64,000 nucleotides of DNA from Caenicola sp034331105 (GTDB lineage Bacteria; Synergistota; Synergistia; Synergistales; Synergistaceae). Position 1 is the stretch's first letter, and each line of letters opens with the position of its first letter. The stretch is taken from the NCBI GenBank assembly GCA_034331105.1, contig JAXQGB010000015.1, forward strand, positions 1 to 64,000. The letters are read 5' to 3'. The notes under the pieces were generated by a model. It made no database searches and had not been told where the DNA came from. It was given only the letters and a program-made list of their open reading frames with translations. Below are positions 43,987 through 52,881 of this stretch, one piece after another. Both the position numbers and the translations under genes were made by a program.

Positions 43987-44061
43987 GGGCGATTAGTTCA
44001 GAGGTAGAACGCTTCCTTGACACGGAAGAGGTCAGAAGTTCAATTCTTCTATCGCCCACCA
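43987..44061 (+). tRNA. tRNA-Val (anticodon GAC)
   Basis: Acceptor GGGCGAT pairs with ATCGCCC, then A and encoded CCA. The anticodon arm CTTCC-TTGACAC-GGAAG has GAC at 44019-44021, which reads GUC/GUU valine codons. D- and T-arms fold normally (AGTTCAA T-loop). Parts of it are duplicated on both sides. Confidence 0.95.
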
Positions 44062-44076
44062 TAGTCGTAAACCACT

Positions 44077-44101
44077 GACGGACTTCGGTCCGTCTTTTTT
44101 T
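44077..44101 (+). terminator. Terminator after tRNA-Val
   Basis: GACGGAC-TTCG-GTCCGTC, a 7-bp stem with a UUCG tetraloop, followed by at least seven Ts. Confidence 0.9.
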
Positions 44102-44230
44102 ATGGTTTTTAAGTGAAGCGGGCAAAAAATGAACCGAACGAAAACTCGCTGTATTACCGGATAAATGACACTCTCTACGAAAAGGCTCGGCTTAAAAATT
44201 GACCGTTTCCTTTGGTCAGTTTCGGAGGTA

Positions 44231-44256
44231 AAGTTCAACTCCTCTATCTCCCCCTA
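44231..44256 (+). pseudogene. Diverged tRNA-Val 3'-end remnant
   Basis: These 26 bases match the last 26 bases of tRNA-Val (44036-44061) at 21 positions, including the T-loop AAGTTCAA and the CCC acceptor end. The 5' half is not recognisable. The rest of the 44102-44478 gap is AT-rich and holds no gene that I can support. Confidence 0.55.
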
Positions 44257-44434
44257 ATTTCGCCAAAAACACCTTTTCGGCATGTTACCTACATTTCACC
44301 AATAAAAAATTTTAAAAAAACCTTGGCGTCCATTTTACCCCCCTCACAAAGTATTTACGATCGTCTACCATGTAAGCAATAGTAGTGTCCGATATATCTT
44401 ATAAATAAAGTCAGAGGCTCCTCCCTGTTTTACT

Positions 44435-44462
44435 AAACTTTTTGCAAATCAGCTAAAAGTTT
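44435..44462 (+). repeat. Hairpin just upstream of the sensor-kinase operon
   Basis: AAACTTTT (44435-44442) and AAAAGTTT (44455-44462) form a perfect 8-bp dyad directly before the TTGGAGG ribosome-binding site at 44463-44469. It could be an operator or a translational hairpin. Confidence 0.4.
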
Positions 44463-44478
44463 ATTTGGAGGATAATAA

Positions 44479-44760
44479 TTGAGTGATAATTTTTTATTTC
44501 CTTTAGCTTATCCATCAACTACTAGGCATGCTGCTTGCCCATTACAGAATAAGGATCATGGTAGGGAACAGGAGCCTGCCCAGAAAGATAATCAGTATGT
44601 GTACAGCAAATTTGTAGATTATAATATCTTGGAGTCAATCGAATACAAAGGGTGGATAAAATGTGACCCATCTGAAAAAAAGATATGTAATACGATGCTA
44701 TGTCGGGATGGCAATGTTGGCTGTATGGCTATTGAGCCAGACAGTTCAGTTCACTTTTAA
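44479..44760 (+). CDS. Small hypothetical protein overlapping the kinase start
   Basis: A 93-codon ORF starts at TTG 44479 with a good TTGGAGG ribosome-binding site upstream. It ends 98 bases inside the kinase ORF, in another frame. It has two CxxxxxC-like cysteine pairs but no recognised domain or membrane helix. It may be a leader that couples translation to the kinase, or the kinase N-terminus may be misread here. Confidence 0.35.
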   Translation: MSDNFLFPLAYPSTTRHAACPLQNKDHGREQEPAQKDNQYVYSKFVDYNILESIEYKGWIKCDPSEKKICNTMLCRDGNVGCMAIEPDSSVHF

Positions 44761-46018
44761 ACCTGTTTATTCAAGTCTTTCGACATCAATATTGCTCGAT
44801 GAAGGTGGTTATCTCCTGCTTTCAGCGATGTGGCTTGTCGCTAACAATGCGCTACGCGCAATATTCCTTTATACTGGATGGTTTATGTTATCAGATGGTA
44901 TTGCTGAAAAATTTAAATTAAAACATATTGAATGGATTCTCCCACCTGTCGCTATTCCTATAAGTTATTTTGGGATCGCCTTTCTAAATTTCCCCTCCGT
45001 GCCTCATTTCGGAGTTCCGGCAGTTATTACATTGATCAGCGTATGGCTGCTGCAGTATATTGCCCGTGACGTTACAAGGACAGGCTATAAATTCGCAATT
45101 CAGGCAGTAGTTGTTTTTTCGATTCAGTGGCTTGATCTTATACCAATGCTTACACCATACGGTTTTGGTTGGGGAGAGCTGAGTTATGCAGTAAAGAACA
45201 CCTCAAAATTAATGGAAAAGGATAAGCTGCTGAATGTGATGTGCAGCATAGCATTCTGTTTAAGCGCTTTAGCCTCACTGATCCTAACCAAACTTTTCGT
45301 CAGTTACGAGAAACAGATCAAACAATTGAGACTATTAAGGCAGCGTGAACGCCAAATTACTGCGATGCGTACAGAACAGTCTCGCCTGAGACTTTACCAG
45401 GAAATGCAGTATCTTGTGCATGATCTGAAACGTCCTCTTACCACTATATTTGGCCTTGCCGATATATTGTCAGCGTCAAAAGAAACGGAAACAGCTTCGC
45501 ACAGCCAGGCAATTCTTGCTTCAGCTGAAAAAATGGATCAGATGATCAGTGAAATTAAGTATCCAGACTATGTTAGAAATACTACTGTTAATGAAATATT
45601 AAATTACACAATGTCACAGGTACGTGTTATGTCTTGGGGTTCAACAGTTACAGTCGATATCGCCAAAGAACTGTTAAATTGTAATCTGACATTAAATGTT
45701 ATACGTTTTTCGCGCGTGCTGGTCAATTTGTTGGATAATTCATGGCATGCCACAAAAAACACGGCTGCGCCTCTAATATCTTTAAGTGCCAATAAAAATG
45801 CTGACGGTATATCTTTCATGATAGAAGACAACGGGCCGTTTTTTTTCAATCCCGATGATCCGGATAAACAGGCTTCCGTTTCGTCTGGTTTGGGCCTTGC
45901 TTTTGTAAAAAACGCGATAAGAGGTTTTAACGGAAGTATAAAATATGAAGAACGTGCTAAAGGCGGAACGATTTGCAATGTATGGATACCTAATTCAGCA
46001 GAAAAGGAGTACAAATAA
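44663..46018 (+). CDS. Membrane sensor histidine kinase
   Basis: About seven membrane helices fill the first 215 residues, followed by a coiled-coil linker. The dimerisation helix carries the phospho-acceptor His in LVHDLKRPLTT (about residue 252). The HATPase domain shows an N-box (NLLDNSWHA), G1 (EDNGPFF) and G2 (SGLGLAFVK). The GTG at 44663 has only a weak GGTGG upstream, so the exact start is uncertain. It overlaps the response regulator by one base. The multi-helix sensor suggests it detects a membrane-soluble or transported ligand; none can be named. Confidence 0.88.
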   Translation: MTHLKKRYVIRCYVGMAMLAVWLLSQTVQFTFKPVYSSLSTSILLDEGGYLLLSAMWLVANNALRAIFLYTGWFMLSDGIAEKFKLKHIEWILPPVAIPISYFGIAFLNFPSVPHFGVPAVITLISVWLLQYIARDVTRTGYKFAIQAVVVFSIQWLDLIPMLTPYGFGWGELSYAVKNTSKLMEKDKLLNVMCSIAFCLSALASLILTKLFVSYEKQIKQLRLLRQRERQITAMRTEQSRLRLYQEMQYLVHDLKRPLTTIFGLADILSASKETETASHSQAILASAEKMDQMISEIKYPDYVRNTTVNEILNYTMSQVRVMSWGSTVTVDIAKELLNCNLTLNVIRFSRVLVNLLDNSWHATKNTAAPLISLSANKNADGISFMIEDNGPFFFNPDDPDKQASVSSGLGLAFVKNAIRGFNGSIKYEERAKGGTICNVWIPNSAEKEYK

Positions 46019-46641
46019 TGGATGCAATTCTTGGATTCGTTGATGATGACGAGAGTACTTTATACACTGTTAAGGCAATGGCAGATTCTCTCGGATGGTC
46101 AATATTAACAACAACACAGCCCCAGGAGGCACTTGATTGGGTTATTAACAGAAAAATTGATATCCTTCTCGTTGATTACCACATGCCCCTTATGAGCGGT
46201 ATTGATGTAATACGGTCTGCTCGCCAATTATCTTCAGAAGTAATCTTTATTGCTCTTACTGTAGAGGAAAACCCTGGGGTTGCAGCAAATCTGAGAATTG
46301 CTGGTGCAGACGATTTTATTTCAAAACCGATTCGCCTTGCTGATTTTTCTGCGCGTATACTACTTCATTCCGAACTTTTAAAATACCGTAGTGATGAGCA
46401 TTGGCAAGAGCGGAGCAAAGGATTATCGGAGAAGACTGCACGTAGGGTTCTGCAACTCTTTTCAAGTAAAAATGTAAAGCTAACTGTTGGAGATGCGGCG
46501 GAAGCGGCTAGTCTTTCATATCCCGCAATGCACAGATATCTTGAGCATCTTGTTAAAAAAGGACAGTTACAGCGCGTAACGGAATATGAAAACGTGAGGA
46601 GCGGCAGACCTAGGAATATTTATTTCAAACCGGGCAAGTAA
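46018..46641 (+). CDS. Response regulator with C-terminal HTH
   Basis: The receiver domain has the acidic pocket VDDDES, the phospho-acceptor Asp in LLVDYHMPL (about residue 53), and the conserved T/K positions (ALT, SKP). The C-terminal 75 residues look like the CitB/DcuR-type helix-turn-helix (LTVGDAAEAASLSYPAMHRYLEHL). Its partner is the kinase upstream. The transport and gamma-glutamyl genes that start 210 bp downstream are its likely targets. Confidence 0.9.
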   Translation: MDAILGFVDDDESTLYTVKAMADSLGWSILTTTQPQEALDWVINRKIDILLVDYHMPLMSGIDVIRSARQLSSEVIFIALTVEENPGVAANLRIAGADDFISKPIRLADFSARILLHSELLKYRSDEHWQERSKGLSEKTARRVLQLFSSKNVKLTVGDAAEAASLSYPAMHRYLEHLVKKGQLQRVTEYENVRSGRPRNIYFKPGK

Positions 46642-46851
46642 ATACTTGGTAAGTGCGCTCATAGCATACATAGTTTTGGTAATTAACTTATAATAAATTG
46701 CCCCGATCTTGATTTACTTTTCTGTTGGGTACAGCAAAAATAACGTGCAACCTAGTGATTCCAAGGATAAAAAAGATAATAAATATAGATTTATGTTCAA
46801 TGTTTATCTAAACTTGGACAAACTGGATCATTTTTTATAGGAGGAAATATT

Positions 46852-47403
46852 ATGAAGAAGTTGCATATTTTGTTTTTTGTATTAATTCTTGCACTTGTAC
46901 TCACTGTCCCGGCTAATGCTGCTGAAGTAGCGCTTACGTCAATTGGACAGAGTTCTGACGCCATGATGGTTCGTGTTCTTATGAAGTCATTGGGAATAAC
47001 CTCTGATTATGATGCAGTAATGAAGCCTGCTGTGCTGTCAAATCAAAAAGTACTGATAGCTGTTGTTGGCGGCAGTTCAAAGGGACTAGGCGCCGCAGGC
47101 ATTAACAAGGATGACGAACTGAAACGCGGTGATGCATTATTTAAAGCTGCACAAGAAAAAAAGATGAATATTATAGTTATGCATGTTGGTGGAGAAGGCC
47201 GCAGAGGTGCACTTACCGACTTATTCATCAACACGTCCGTACCTTATGCGAATACTCTTATTCTTGTTGATGGAGCAAATAAGGACGGAATATTTGATAA
47301 GCTCACAAAGCCCAAAAATATCCCAGTAAAAACAGCGGCAAATGTAAGTGCTGCAAAAGAACCGCTTAAGGCTGTGCTTGCCGGATACGGCGTTACAAAG
47401 TAG
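46852..47403 (+). CDS. Secreted DUF6305 family protein
   Basis: A signal peptide (MKKLHILFFVLILALVLTVPANA) exports a protein of about 160 residues. The mature part has an alpha/beta look with GGSSKGLGAAGI and IIVMHVGGEGRRGALTD. It matches what NCBI labels DUF6305 by recollection. AGGAGG precedes the ATG. Its place ahead of a permease suggests it is a periplasmic binding or accessory component. The function is unknown. Confidence 0.75.
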   Translation: MKKLHILFFVLILALVLTVPANAAEVALTSIGQSSDAMMVRVLMKSLGITSDYDAVMKPAVLSNQKVLIAVVGGSSKGLGAAGINKDDELKRGDALFKAAQEKKMNIIVMHVGGEGRRGALTDLFINTSVPYANTLILVDGANKDGIFDKLTKPKNIPVKTAANVSAAKEPLKAVLAGYGVTK

Positions 47404-47409
47404 CCTGCT

Positions 47410-48696
47410 ATGGAGTGGTTTTGGCCTGAGGGTTTTTACACCCTTTTAATGATAGGCATATTTGCTTTCGGTGCATTTGTCTGGAAGCTTCCTATCGCAG
47501 TTGCAATGGTGCTCTCAGCAGTGGCTGGTGCACTTGTGGCAGGTGAAGGTATCCCATTGCGCCATCTTGTCGAAGGTGAGTTTGGATATCTTAATACTAT
47601 CCTTGTAATAGCAACTGCAATGATGTTTATGAAAGTGATTCTTGAGACCGGACTTCTTGATTCCCTTTCAGCGTGGATGATTCGCAGCTTTAGGAGTTAT
47701 CCTGCATTATTAAGCATTGGTATTATGATCATAATAATGATGCCGGGAATGATCACAGGATCATCTACTGCTGCAGTTCTTACTACAGGTGCACTTGTCT
47801 CGCCGCTTCTCATGACCCTGGGCATGACTAAAGTTCGTACTGCAGCTGTCGTATCCATTGGGGCGCTGCTTGGTATGATCGCACCACCTGTCAGCATTCC
47901 CGCAATGATTATTTGCGCAGGAGTAGATATTCCCTACGTAGGATTTGCACTGCCACTTATGATTTGCACTTTTCCGCTAGCCGCATTGTTTGCCCTTACA
48001 ATGATATTTCCGTATATCAAAAAGTTTTCCGATGAGGAAGCTCTCGAAATCCATTTGAGAAAAATGCAAAAACACCCCCTTACTCTCCGTCTTATGTTGC
48101 CTGTTATCGTACTGGTAATATTATTCGCGACCGACCAGTATTTAGCCGGAAAAATTCCAGGGATGGGAATGCCTGTTATTTTTCTCGTATCATCGCTTTC
48201 GGGCCTACTTTCGGGAGTTAAGTTTGATGTTTTAAAAACTGCTACAGATGCAGTTGACGATGCTCTCCCCGTAATGGGAATCCTGATGGGGGTGGGTATG
48301 TTTATTCAGATCATGACATTGATAGGTGTGCAGGGATTTATCGTTGTATCTGCGTTAAGCCTTCCTTCCTGGTTGTTGTATGCGGCAATTGCAGTTTCAA
48401 TGCCGTTGTTTGGGGCAGTTTCATCATTTGGTTCTGCATCCGTGCTCGGTGTCCCATTCCTTCTTGCTCTGTTACAGCATAACTCAATAATCGTGGTCTC
48501 TGCACTGAGCCTGATAGCCTCGCTGGGGGATCTCATGCCGCCTACGGCACTTGCCGGGATATTCGCAGCCCAAGTAGTAAAAGAAGAAAATTATTTTAAA
48601 GTATTAAAAGCCTGTCTTGTTCCGGCAATTCTTATAGCTCTTTGGGGCATTGCTGTAATTGCAACAAGTGCTCCGATTGCAGCTTTCATCTTTTGA
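47410..48696 (+). CDS. DctM-like (TRAP/ion-transporter superfamily) permease
   Basis: A 428-residue protein with about 11-12 membrane helices and two related halves. Half one contains MMPGMITGSSTAAVLTTGALVSPLL and half two contains LSLIASLGDLMPPTALAG, the G-S/T-P-rich re-entrant hairpins of the ion-transporter superfamily. A TRAP large subunit is the nearest match, yet no ordinary DctQ subunit or DctP protein is encoded beside it. The DUF6305 protein upstream and the tiny membrane protein downstream may take those places. The substrate is unknown; glutamate or gamma-glutamyl peptides are inferred from context. Confidence 0.8.
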   Translation: MEWFWPEGFYTLLMIGIFAFGAFVWKLPIAVAMVLSAVAGALVAGEGIPLRHLVEGEFGYLNTILVIATAMMFMKVILETGLLDSLSAWMIRSFRSYPALLSIGIMIIIMMPGMITGSSTAAVLTTGALVSPLLMTLGMTKVRTAAVVSIGALLGMIAPPVSIPAMIICAGVDIPYVGFALPLMICTFPLAALFALTMIFPYIKKFSDEEALEIHLRKMQKHPLTLRLMLPVIVLVILFATDQYLAGKIPGMGMPVIFLVSSLSGLLSGVKFDVLKTATDAVDDALPVMGILMGVGMFIQIMTLIGVQGFIVVSALSLPSWLLYAAIAVSMPLFGAVSSFGSASVLGVPFLLALLQHNSIIVVSALSLIASLGDLMPPTALAGIFAAQVVKEENYFKVLKACLVPAILIALWGIAVIATSAPIAAFIF

Positions 48697-48714
48697 TAAG
48701 GGAGGATTTATTAC

Positions 48715-48858
48715 ATGACACTTATTTATCGCCTGATACTGTTGCTGGTCCTCATCCTTGTCTTAAGCTGCATGTTCCGTGAGCGTTCATTCTGGAAACA
48801 GACAACTGCGGCATTGGTCATAATACCTTTAGTAATGCGTCTGCTGATGCTGAAGTAA
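48715..48858 (+). CDS. Small membrane protein, 47 residues
   Basis: ATG at 48715, preceded by GGGAGGA, encodes a 47-residue protein with two hydrophobic stretches (residues 4-20 and 32-46) separated by a charged RERSFWKQ loop. It fits exactly between the permease and the M14 gene (18 and 13 bp gaps), each with its own ribosome-binding site. It may be a small permease subunit. Confidence 0.75.
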   Translation: MTLIYRLILLLVLILVLSCMFRERSFWKQTTAALVIIPLVMRLLMLK

Positions 48859-48871
48859 GGAGGAGTGCAAA

Positions 48872-50014
48872 ATGGAATACCGTGTTAAGGGCAGTAAAAT
48901 TACAGCGCTCATCCTCTGCAGTATTTGTGCACTGATATGTTGGTACACTGCCAGGCAGTTTCTGGCAATGCGCAAACCGGATCTGCTGATGCCTGCAAAT
49001 GGATTTAAAGAACATTTGCTTTCTGAATGGGAACCCCGATTAAAGGGGACAAACATGGATACCTCTGTCTTTGTTCAGAAAGGAAAAGAGCCAGGCAGCA
49101 CGATATATGTCGAAGGCGGAATACACGCAAACGAACCTGCGGCATTTATGGCTGCGGTAGTGCTCCTTGAAAATGCAAAAGTAATAAAAGGAACCTTAAT
49201 TATTGTACCTTTTGTAAATAATTCAGCACGTACACATAATTCCCCTCAGGATGCAGCCCCTCAATATTTTAAGATCGATCAGCCCGACGGCAGTTTTCGT
49301 ACATTTAAATTTGGTTCAAGGGCTACTAACCCAATCGACCAGTGGCCTGACCCAGATATGTACATACATTATCCTTCACAGCAAAAATTGGATGGGTCAT
49401 CAAGAAGCAACATGAATCGCTCATTTCCGGGAGACACAAATGATGGTATCACACAACTTGCCGGTCATGCGGTAACAAACCTTTTGAAAAAAGAAAATGT
49501 AAAGCTAGCTTTTGACCTACATGAAGCTTCTCCCGAATACCCTGTAGTCAATGCAATGGTTGCCCACGAGAATTCAATGGAACTTGCCGCTATGACTTGC
49601 ATGAAGCTTGAGAGTAAAGGCATCCCAATGCGCCTTGAACCATCACCTGTTAACCTTCGAGGGCTCAGTCACAGAGAATGGGGAGACAGCGTACCCGGGC
49701 TTATGCCTCTGTTGATGGAATCTGCAAATCCCTCACAAGGGCGCTTGCGCGGACGTACAGATGAATCTCTTGTTCTTACAGGCAGAGATAAAGCATACGA
49801 AAAAGCTTCGAAAATGGGTCTTTTGTTCATACCATACAGCGTTGATCAACCCATTGATCTTCGCACCGCCCGCCACGTTATAGGGGTAAAAGAAGCTATA
49901 GAAACATTTTCTGAAATAGTTTTACCTGAAGAAACGGTAATAATTGAAGGTATACCAACTTATGCTGACATTGAGGAGGGAGGAATAGGAAAGTGGCTTA
50001 AAAGGGCAAATTAA
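48872..50014 (+). CDS. M14-family aspartoacylase/carboxypeptidase-like hydrolase
   Basis: The zinc-site motif GGIHANEPAA (H-x2-E, about residue 90) and a downstream His in LAFDLHEASPE mark the succinylglutamate desuccinylase/aspartoacylase branch of M14. An N-terminal membrane helix (residues 10-28) anchors it, probably facing outside. AGGAGG precedes the ATG. Family members cleave acyl-amino acids or peptides. Beside a gamma-glutamyltransferase it could trim gamma-glutamyl or polyglutamyl products; this is inferred. Confidence 0.8.
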   Translation: MEYRVKGSKITALILCSICALICWYTARQFLAMRKPDLLMPANGFKEHLLSEWEPRLKGTNMDTSVFVQKGKEPGSTIYVEGGIHANEPAAFMAAVVLLENAKVIKGTLIIVPFVNNSARTHNSPQDAAPQYFKIDQPDGSFRTFKFGSRATNPIDQWPDPDMYIHYPSQQKLDGSSRSNMNRSFPGDTNDGITQLAGHAVTNLLKKENVKLAFDLHEASPEYPVVNAMVAHENSMELAAMTCMKLESKGIPMRLEPSPVNLRGLSHREWGDSVPGLMPLLMESANPSQGRLRGRTDESLVLTGRDKAYEKASKMGLLFIPYSVDQPIDLRTARHVIGVKEAIETFSEIVLPEETVIIEGIPTYADIEEGGIGKWLKRAN

Positions 50015-50063
50015 TATAACCCTATCAGCAAAACACAATAAATAATGATAAGGAGGTAACATT

Positions 50064-51773
50064 GTGAAGAAAACTATTCTGGTATTTTTAATTATGATTT
50101 TAATCATTGTAACTGCTGTCGCATCATGCGCTTCTGTTGATTCCAAAGAGGTATATGCAAAAAAAGGAATGGTATCAGCGGCACACAAACTTGCATCTGA
50201 AGCAGGAGTAGAGATTATGAAAAAAGGGGGTAATGCTATTGATGCAGCGATAGCAACTTCCTTGGCATTAAGCGTTGTCGAAGGTCACTTCACCGGTATT
50301 GGTGGAGGTGGATTTATGACAATAAGAAACGCAAAGGACGGTTCGGTTGTTTTTCTGGATTACAGAGAAATGGCACCTGCTGCTTCTACAAAAGATATGT
50401 ATGCCTCAGAAAAGGCAAAAAAGGAGAAATGGAAGACGATCGGTGGTATGTCTGCTGGCGTACCTGGATGGGTCGAAGGTATGTTTTATGCGCTAGATAA
50501 GTATGGAACAATGTCTTTCGCCGAAGTGGCAGCTCCTGCAATTCGTATGGCTGAGACAGGTTGGACTGTTGAACCTAACCAAGCAAAATGGTACGAGGAA
50601 ATGAGCCTTCCTGTAATTGATTATTACAAATTAACTGATCTGCCATTCTTTAATGGTGATATGCCTTACAAAACCGGAGAACACATAACCCGCAAAGATC
50701 TTGCTGCAACATATAAGCTTCTGGCAAAAAAAGGACGGGATGCATTTTACAAGGGCGAAATTGGTGAAGCTTTCGTAAAAGAGGTTCAGCGGCTTGGCGG
50801 TATTATGACGATGGAGGATCTGAAAAATTACAAGATCATGGTAAGAAAACCATCCGAAGGAAGTTACCATGGTTATAAAATATTCTCGGCTCCTCCTGCC
50901 TCTAGCGGTGGTACACATATCGTGCAGGTATTGAATATCCTAGAGAATTTCCCTCTCAAAAAATGGGCACCAGATTCAGTAAACCGGCAGCATGTTACAG
51001 CAGAAGCAGTTCGATTGATGTTTGCTGATCGCGAAAAGTATATGGCTGACGCAGATTTTATTAAGGTTCCTCTTAAGGGGCTTTCAAACAAGGATTATGC
51101 AAATAAAATCGCAAAGCAAATAAATACTAATTCAACCCTTCAGACAATCGAAGCAGGAGATCCATGGGAGTACGAAGGACAAAAAGTTTCCTATTTGAGT
51201 GGTCCAAGTGGTCTTGGATCAGGAACAAGTCATTTCTCGGTTGCAGATGCGGATGGAAATATTGTTGCTTGCACAAATACTCATAATTATGCTGCTGGTT
51301 TTGTACCCAAGTATGGAATTGTAATTAATAACGAGATGGATGACTTTTCAGCAGACCCAAAAAGTGTTAATGCTCCTGAACCAGGGAAGCGCCCACTTTC
51401 AAGCATGTCTCCGACAATCATTGTAACACCGGAAGGTAAGCCCTTTATGACCTTAGGAAGCGCCGGTGGATGGAGAATACTTACCGCGCTTGTACAGATC
51501 ATTACTAACGTAATAGACTATAACATGGAAATGGCTGAGGCAATTAACTATCCTCGCCTGTTTACTTACACTTCTGCAGGCAAGCCAGCTGCCTACATAG
51601 TTGAGGATAATATGCCGGAAACAACATTAAAAGGGCTGGAAGCTATTGGTGAAAAAATAGATATTCGTAAGTACAGTGACTATTTTGGTACAGCGCAAGG
51701 AATTTTATACAAGAGCGGAACAATAAACGGTGGAGCAGACAGCAGGCGTCTTGGTGTACCGGTGGGTTTTTAA
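50064..51773 (+). CDS. ggt: Gamma-glutamyltransferase, lipoprotein
   Basis: GGT cleaves gamma-glutamyl bonds of glutathione, gamma-glutamyl peptides or poly-gamma-glutamate. The N-terminal Ntn-hydrolase part begins with the GMVSAAHKLAS and GGNAIDAAIAT motifs, and GIGGGGFM follows. The autoprocessing site with the nucleophilic Thr lies in GTSHFSVAD (about residue 387), then the GKRPLSSMSPTI segment. The signal sequence ends in VASC, a lipobox, so the enzyme is probably held on the outer face of a membrane. GTG start after AAGGAGG. Length is 569. Confidence 0.95.
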   Translation: MKKTILVFLIMILIIVTAVASCASVDSKEVYAKKGMVSAAHKLASEAGVEIMKKGGNAIDAAIATSLALSVVEGHFTGIGGGGFMTIRNAKDGSVVFLDYREMAPAASTKDMYASEKAKKEKWKTIGGMSAGVPGWVEGMFYALDKYGTMSFAEVAAPAIRMAETGWTVEPNQAKWYEEMSLPVIDYYKLTDLPFFNGDMPYKTGEHITRKDLAATYKLLAKKGRDAFYKGEIGEAFVKEVQRLGGIMTMEDLKNYKIMVRKPSEGSYHGYKIFSAPPASSGGTHIVQVLNILENFPLKKWAPDSVNRQHVTAEAVRLMFADREKYMADADFIKVPLKGLSNKDYANKIAKQINTNSTLQTIEAGDPWEYEGQKVSYLSGPSGLGSGTSHFSVADADGNIVACTNTHNYAAGFVPKYGIVINNEMDDFSADPKSVNAPEPGKRPLSSMSPTIIVTPEGKPFMTLGSAGGWRILTALVQIITNVIDYNMEMAEAINYPRLFTYTSAGKPAAYIVEDNMPETTLKGLEAIGEKIDIRKYSDYFGTAQGILYKSGTINGGADSRRLGVPVGF

Positions 51774-51816
51774 TTAATTATTAATGTTATTTAAATGATG
51801 TAGAATATCATAAACA

Positions 51817-51852
51817 GGGCGCAGAAGCTTTAGGGCATTCTCGCCCTTTTTT
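51817..51852 (+). terminator. Terminator between ggt and pgsB
   Basis: GGGCG/CGCCC or the shorter AGGGC-ATTCTC-GCCCT hairpin is followed by six Ts. It separates the transport/GGT genes from the pgs genes, partially or fully. Confidence 0.6.
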
Positions 51853-51876
51853 ACACAACAGGGCAGGCGGTTGTAT

Positions 51877-52881
51877 ATGAATATAAATGCGAAGATCCGC
51901 ATTGCAGTAACTGGGAGCCGGGGGAAAAGCAATGTTGTAAGGTTGCTTCATAATGCATTCTCTTCATGTGGTTTAGAATGTCGCAGCAGAATAACAGGAG
52001 TAATTCCCCGTGAACTGTATATTGAAGATGAATATCCGATTCTTCGCGCTGCCGGCGCAAATGTAGCCGAATTAAAATGGTGGCTTTGCCAACTTCCAAC
52101 AGAAACAGAGGTAATTATTTCTGAAAATAGTGCTATTTCACCGGAATTGCAGTCCGTTTGCCCAGACATTATTGCCCCAACAATAACTGTGCTTACCAAT
52201 ACTAACCCAGACCATACGGCACAGTGGGGCAATGATGAAGAAAGTGTCCTTTATTCTCTTTCAGGAGCACTTCCAAACGGCGGCACTATCATTTTGCCAG
52301 ACACATTGGCAAATCGTTGCGACATGAAATTGTTGGCAAGGAAGAAAAAGCTTAATCTAGCTCCTGTGCAAGAGATGAGAGAATTTAAGTCACATCTTTC
52401 AATAAATGTTCCTCTTGCACTTGAAGCATGCAAAATCTCCGGTCTGAATATAGAGAAGGTATTATGCTCATTTAATGCATTAAAACCTGATATAGCTGAT
52501 TCTTCGTTGCTTAAAGTCGGCAGTGGCGAACTCGCCTTCGCATTTTCAATAAATGATATACAAAGCACCAAAGATTATTTCCATACTTTAAAATGGCTGC
52601 CTGCCGATACTACTCTGATATATAATCACCGCCACGACAGGTGGGATAGGCTTAAAGCCTTTGATGACTGGATCAGCCAAAACGGATGGAAGAAGATCCA
52701 TATAATTGGTGATATCCCCTTCCTGCCTCACCTATTTAAATGTTACACAAAAATTAAAACCCTGGAATCCTTGGCAAATTTGATAACATCAGCCGGACGC
52801 TGTTTTGGCTGCGGTAATACAGTTTATGGACTTCCTCTGGCATTTAAACTTGCACTTGAAGATGGAACGCTAAAAATATGA
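51877..52881 (+). CDS. pgsB: PgsB/CapB-like Mur-ligase-type poly-gamma-glutamate synthetase
   Basis: The protein starts with a P-loop, VTGSRGKSNVVRLL (about residue 11), the PgsB/CapB form of the Mur ligase ATP site. It continues with SENSAISPELQ and a NTNPDHTAQWG segment at the position where the family has N-x-x-x-DH. Length (334) is somewhat shorter than the 390 of Bacillus PgsB. The ATG at 51877 follows AGGCGG. It overlaps pgsC by 4 bp. It would join glutamates by gamma-amide bonds. Confidence 0.88.
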   Translation: MNINAKIRIAVTGSRGKSNVVRLLHNAFSSCGLECRSRITGVIPRELYIEDEYPILRAAGANVAELKWWLCQLPTETEVIISENSAISPELQSVCPDIIAPTITVLTNTNPDHTAQWGNDEESVLYSLSGALPNGGTIILPDTLANRCDMKLLARKKKLNLAPVQEMREFKSHLSINVPLALEACKISGLNIEKVLCSFNALKPDIADSSLLKVGSGELAFAFSINDIQSTKDYFHTLKWLPADTTLIYNHRHDRWDRLKAFDDWISQNGWKKIHIIGDIPFLPHLFKCYTKIKTLESLANLITSAGRCFGCGNTVYGLPLAFKLALEDGTLKI

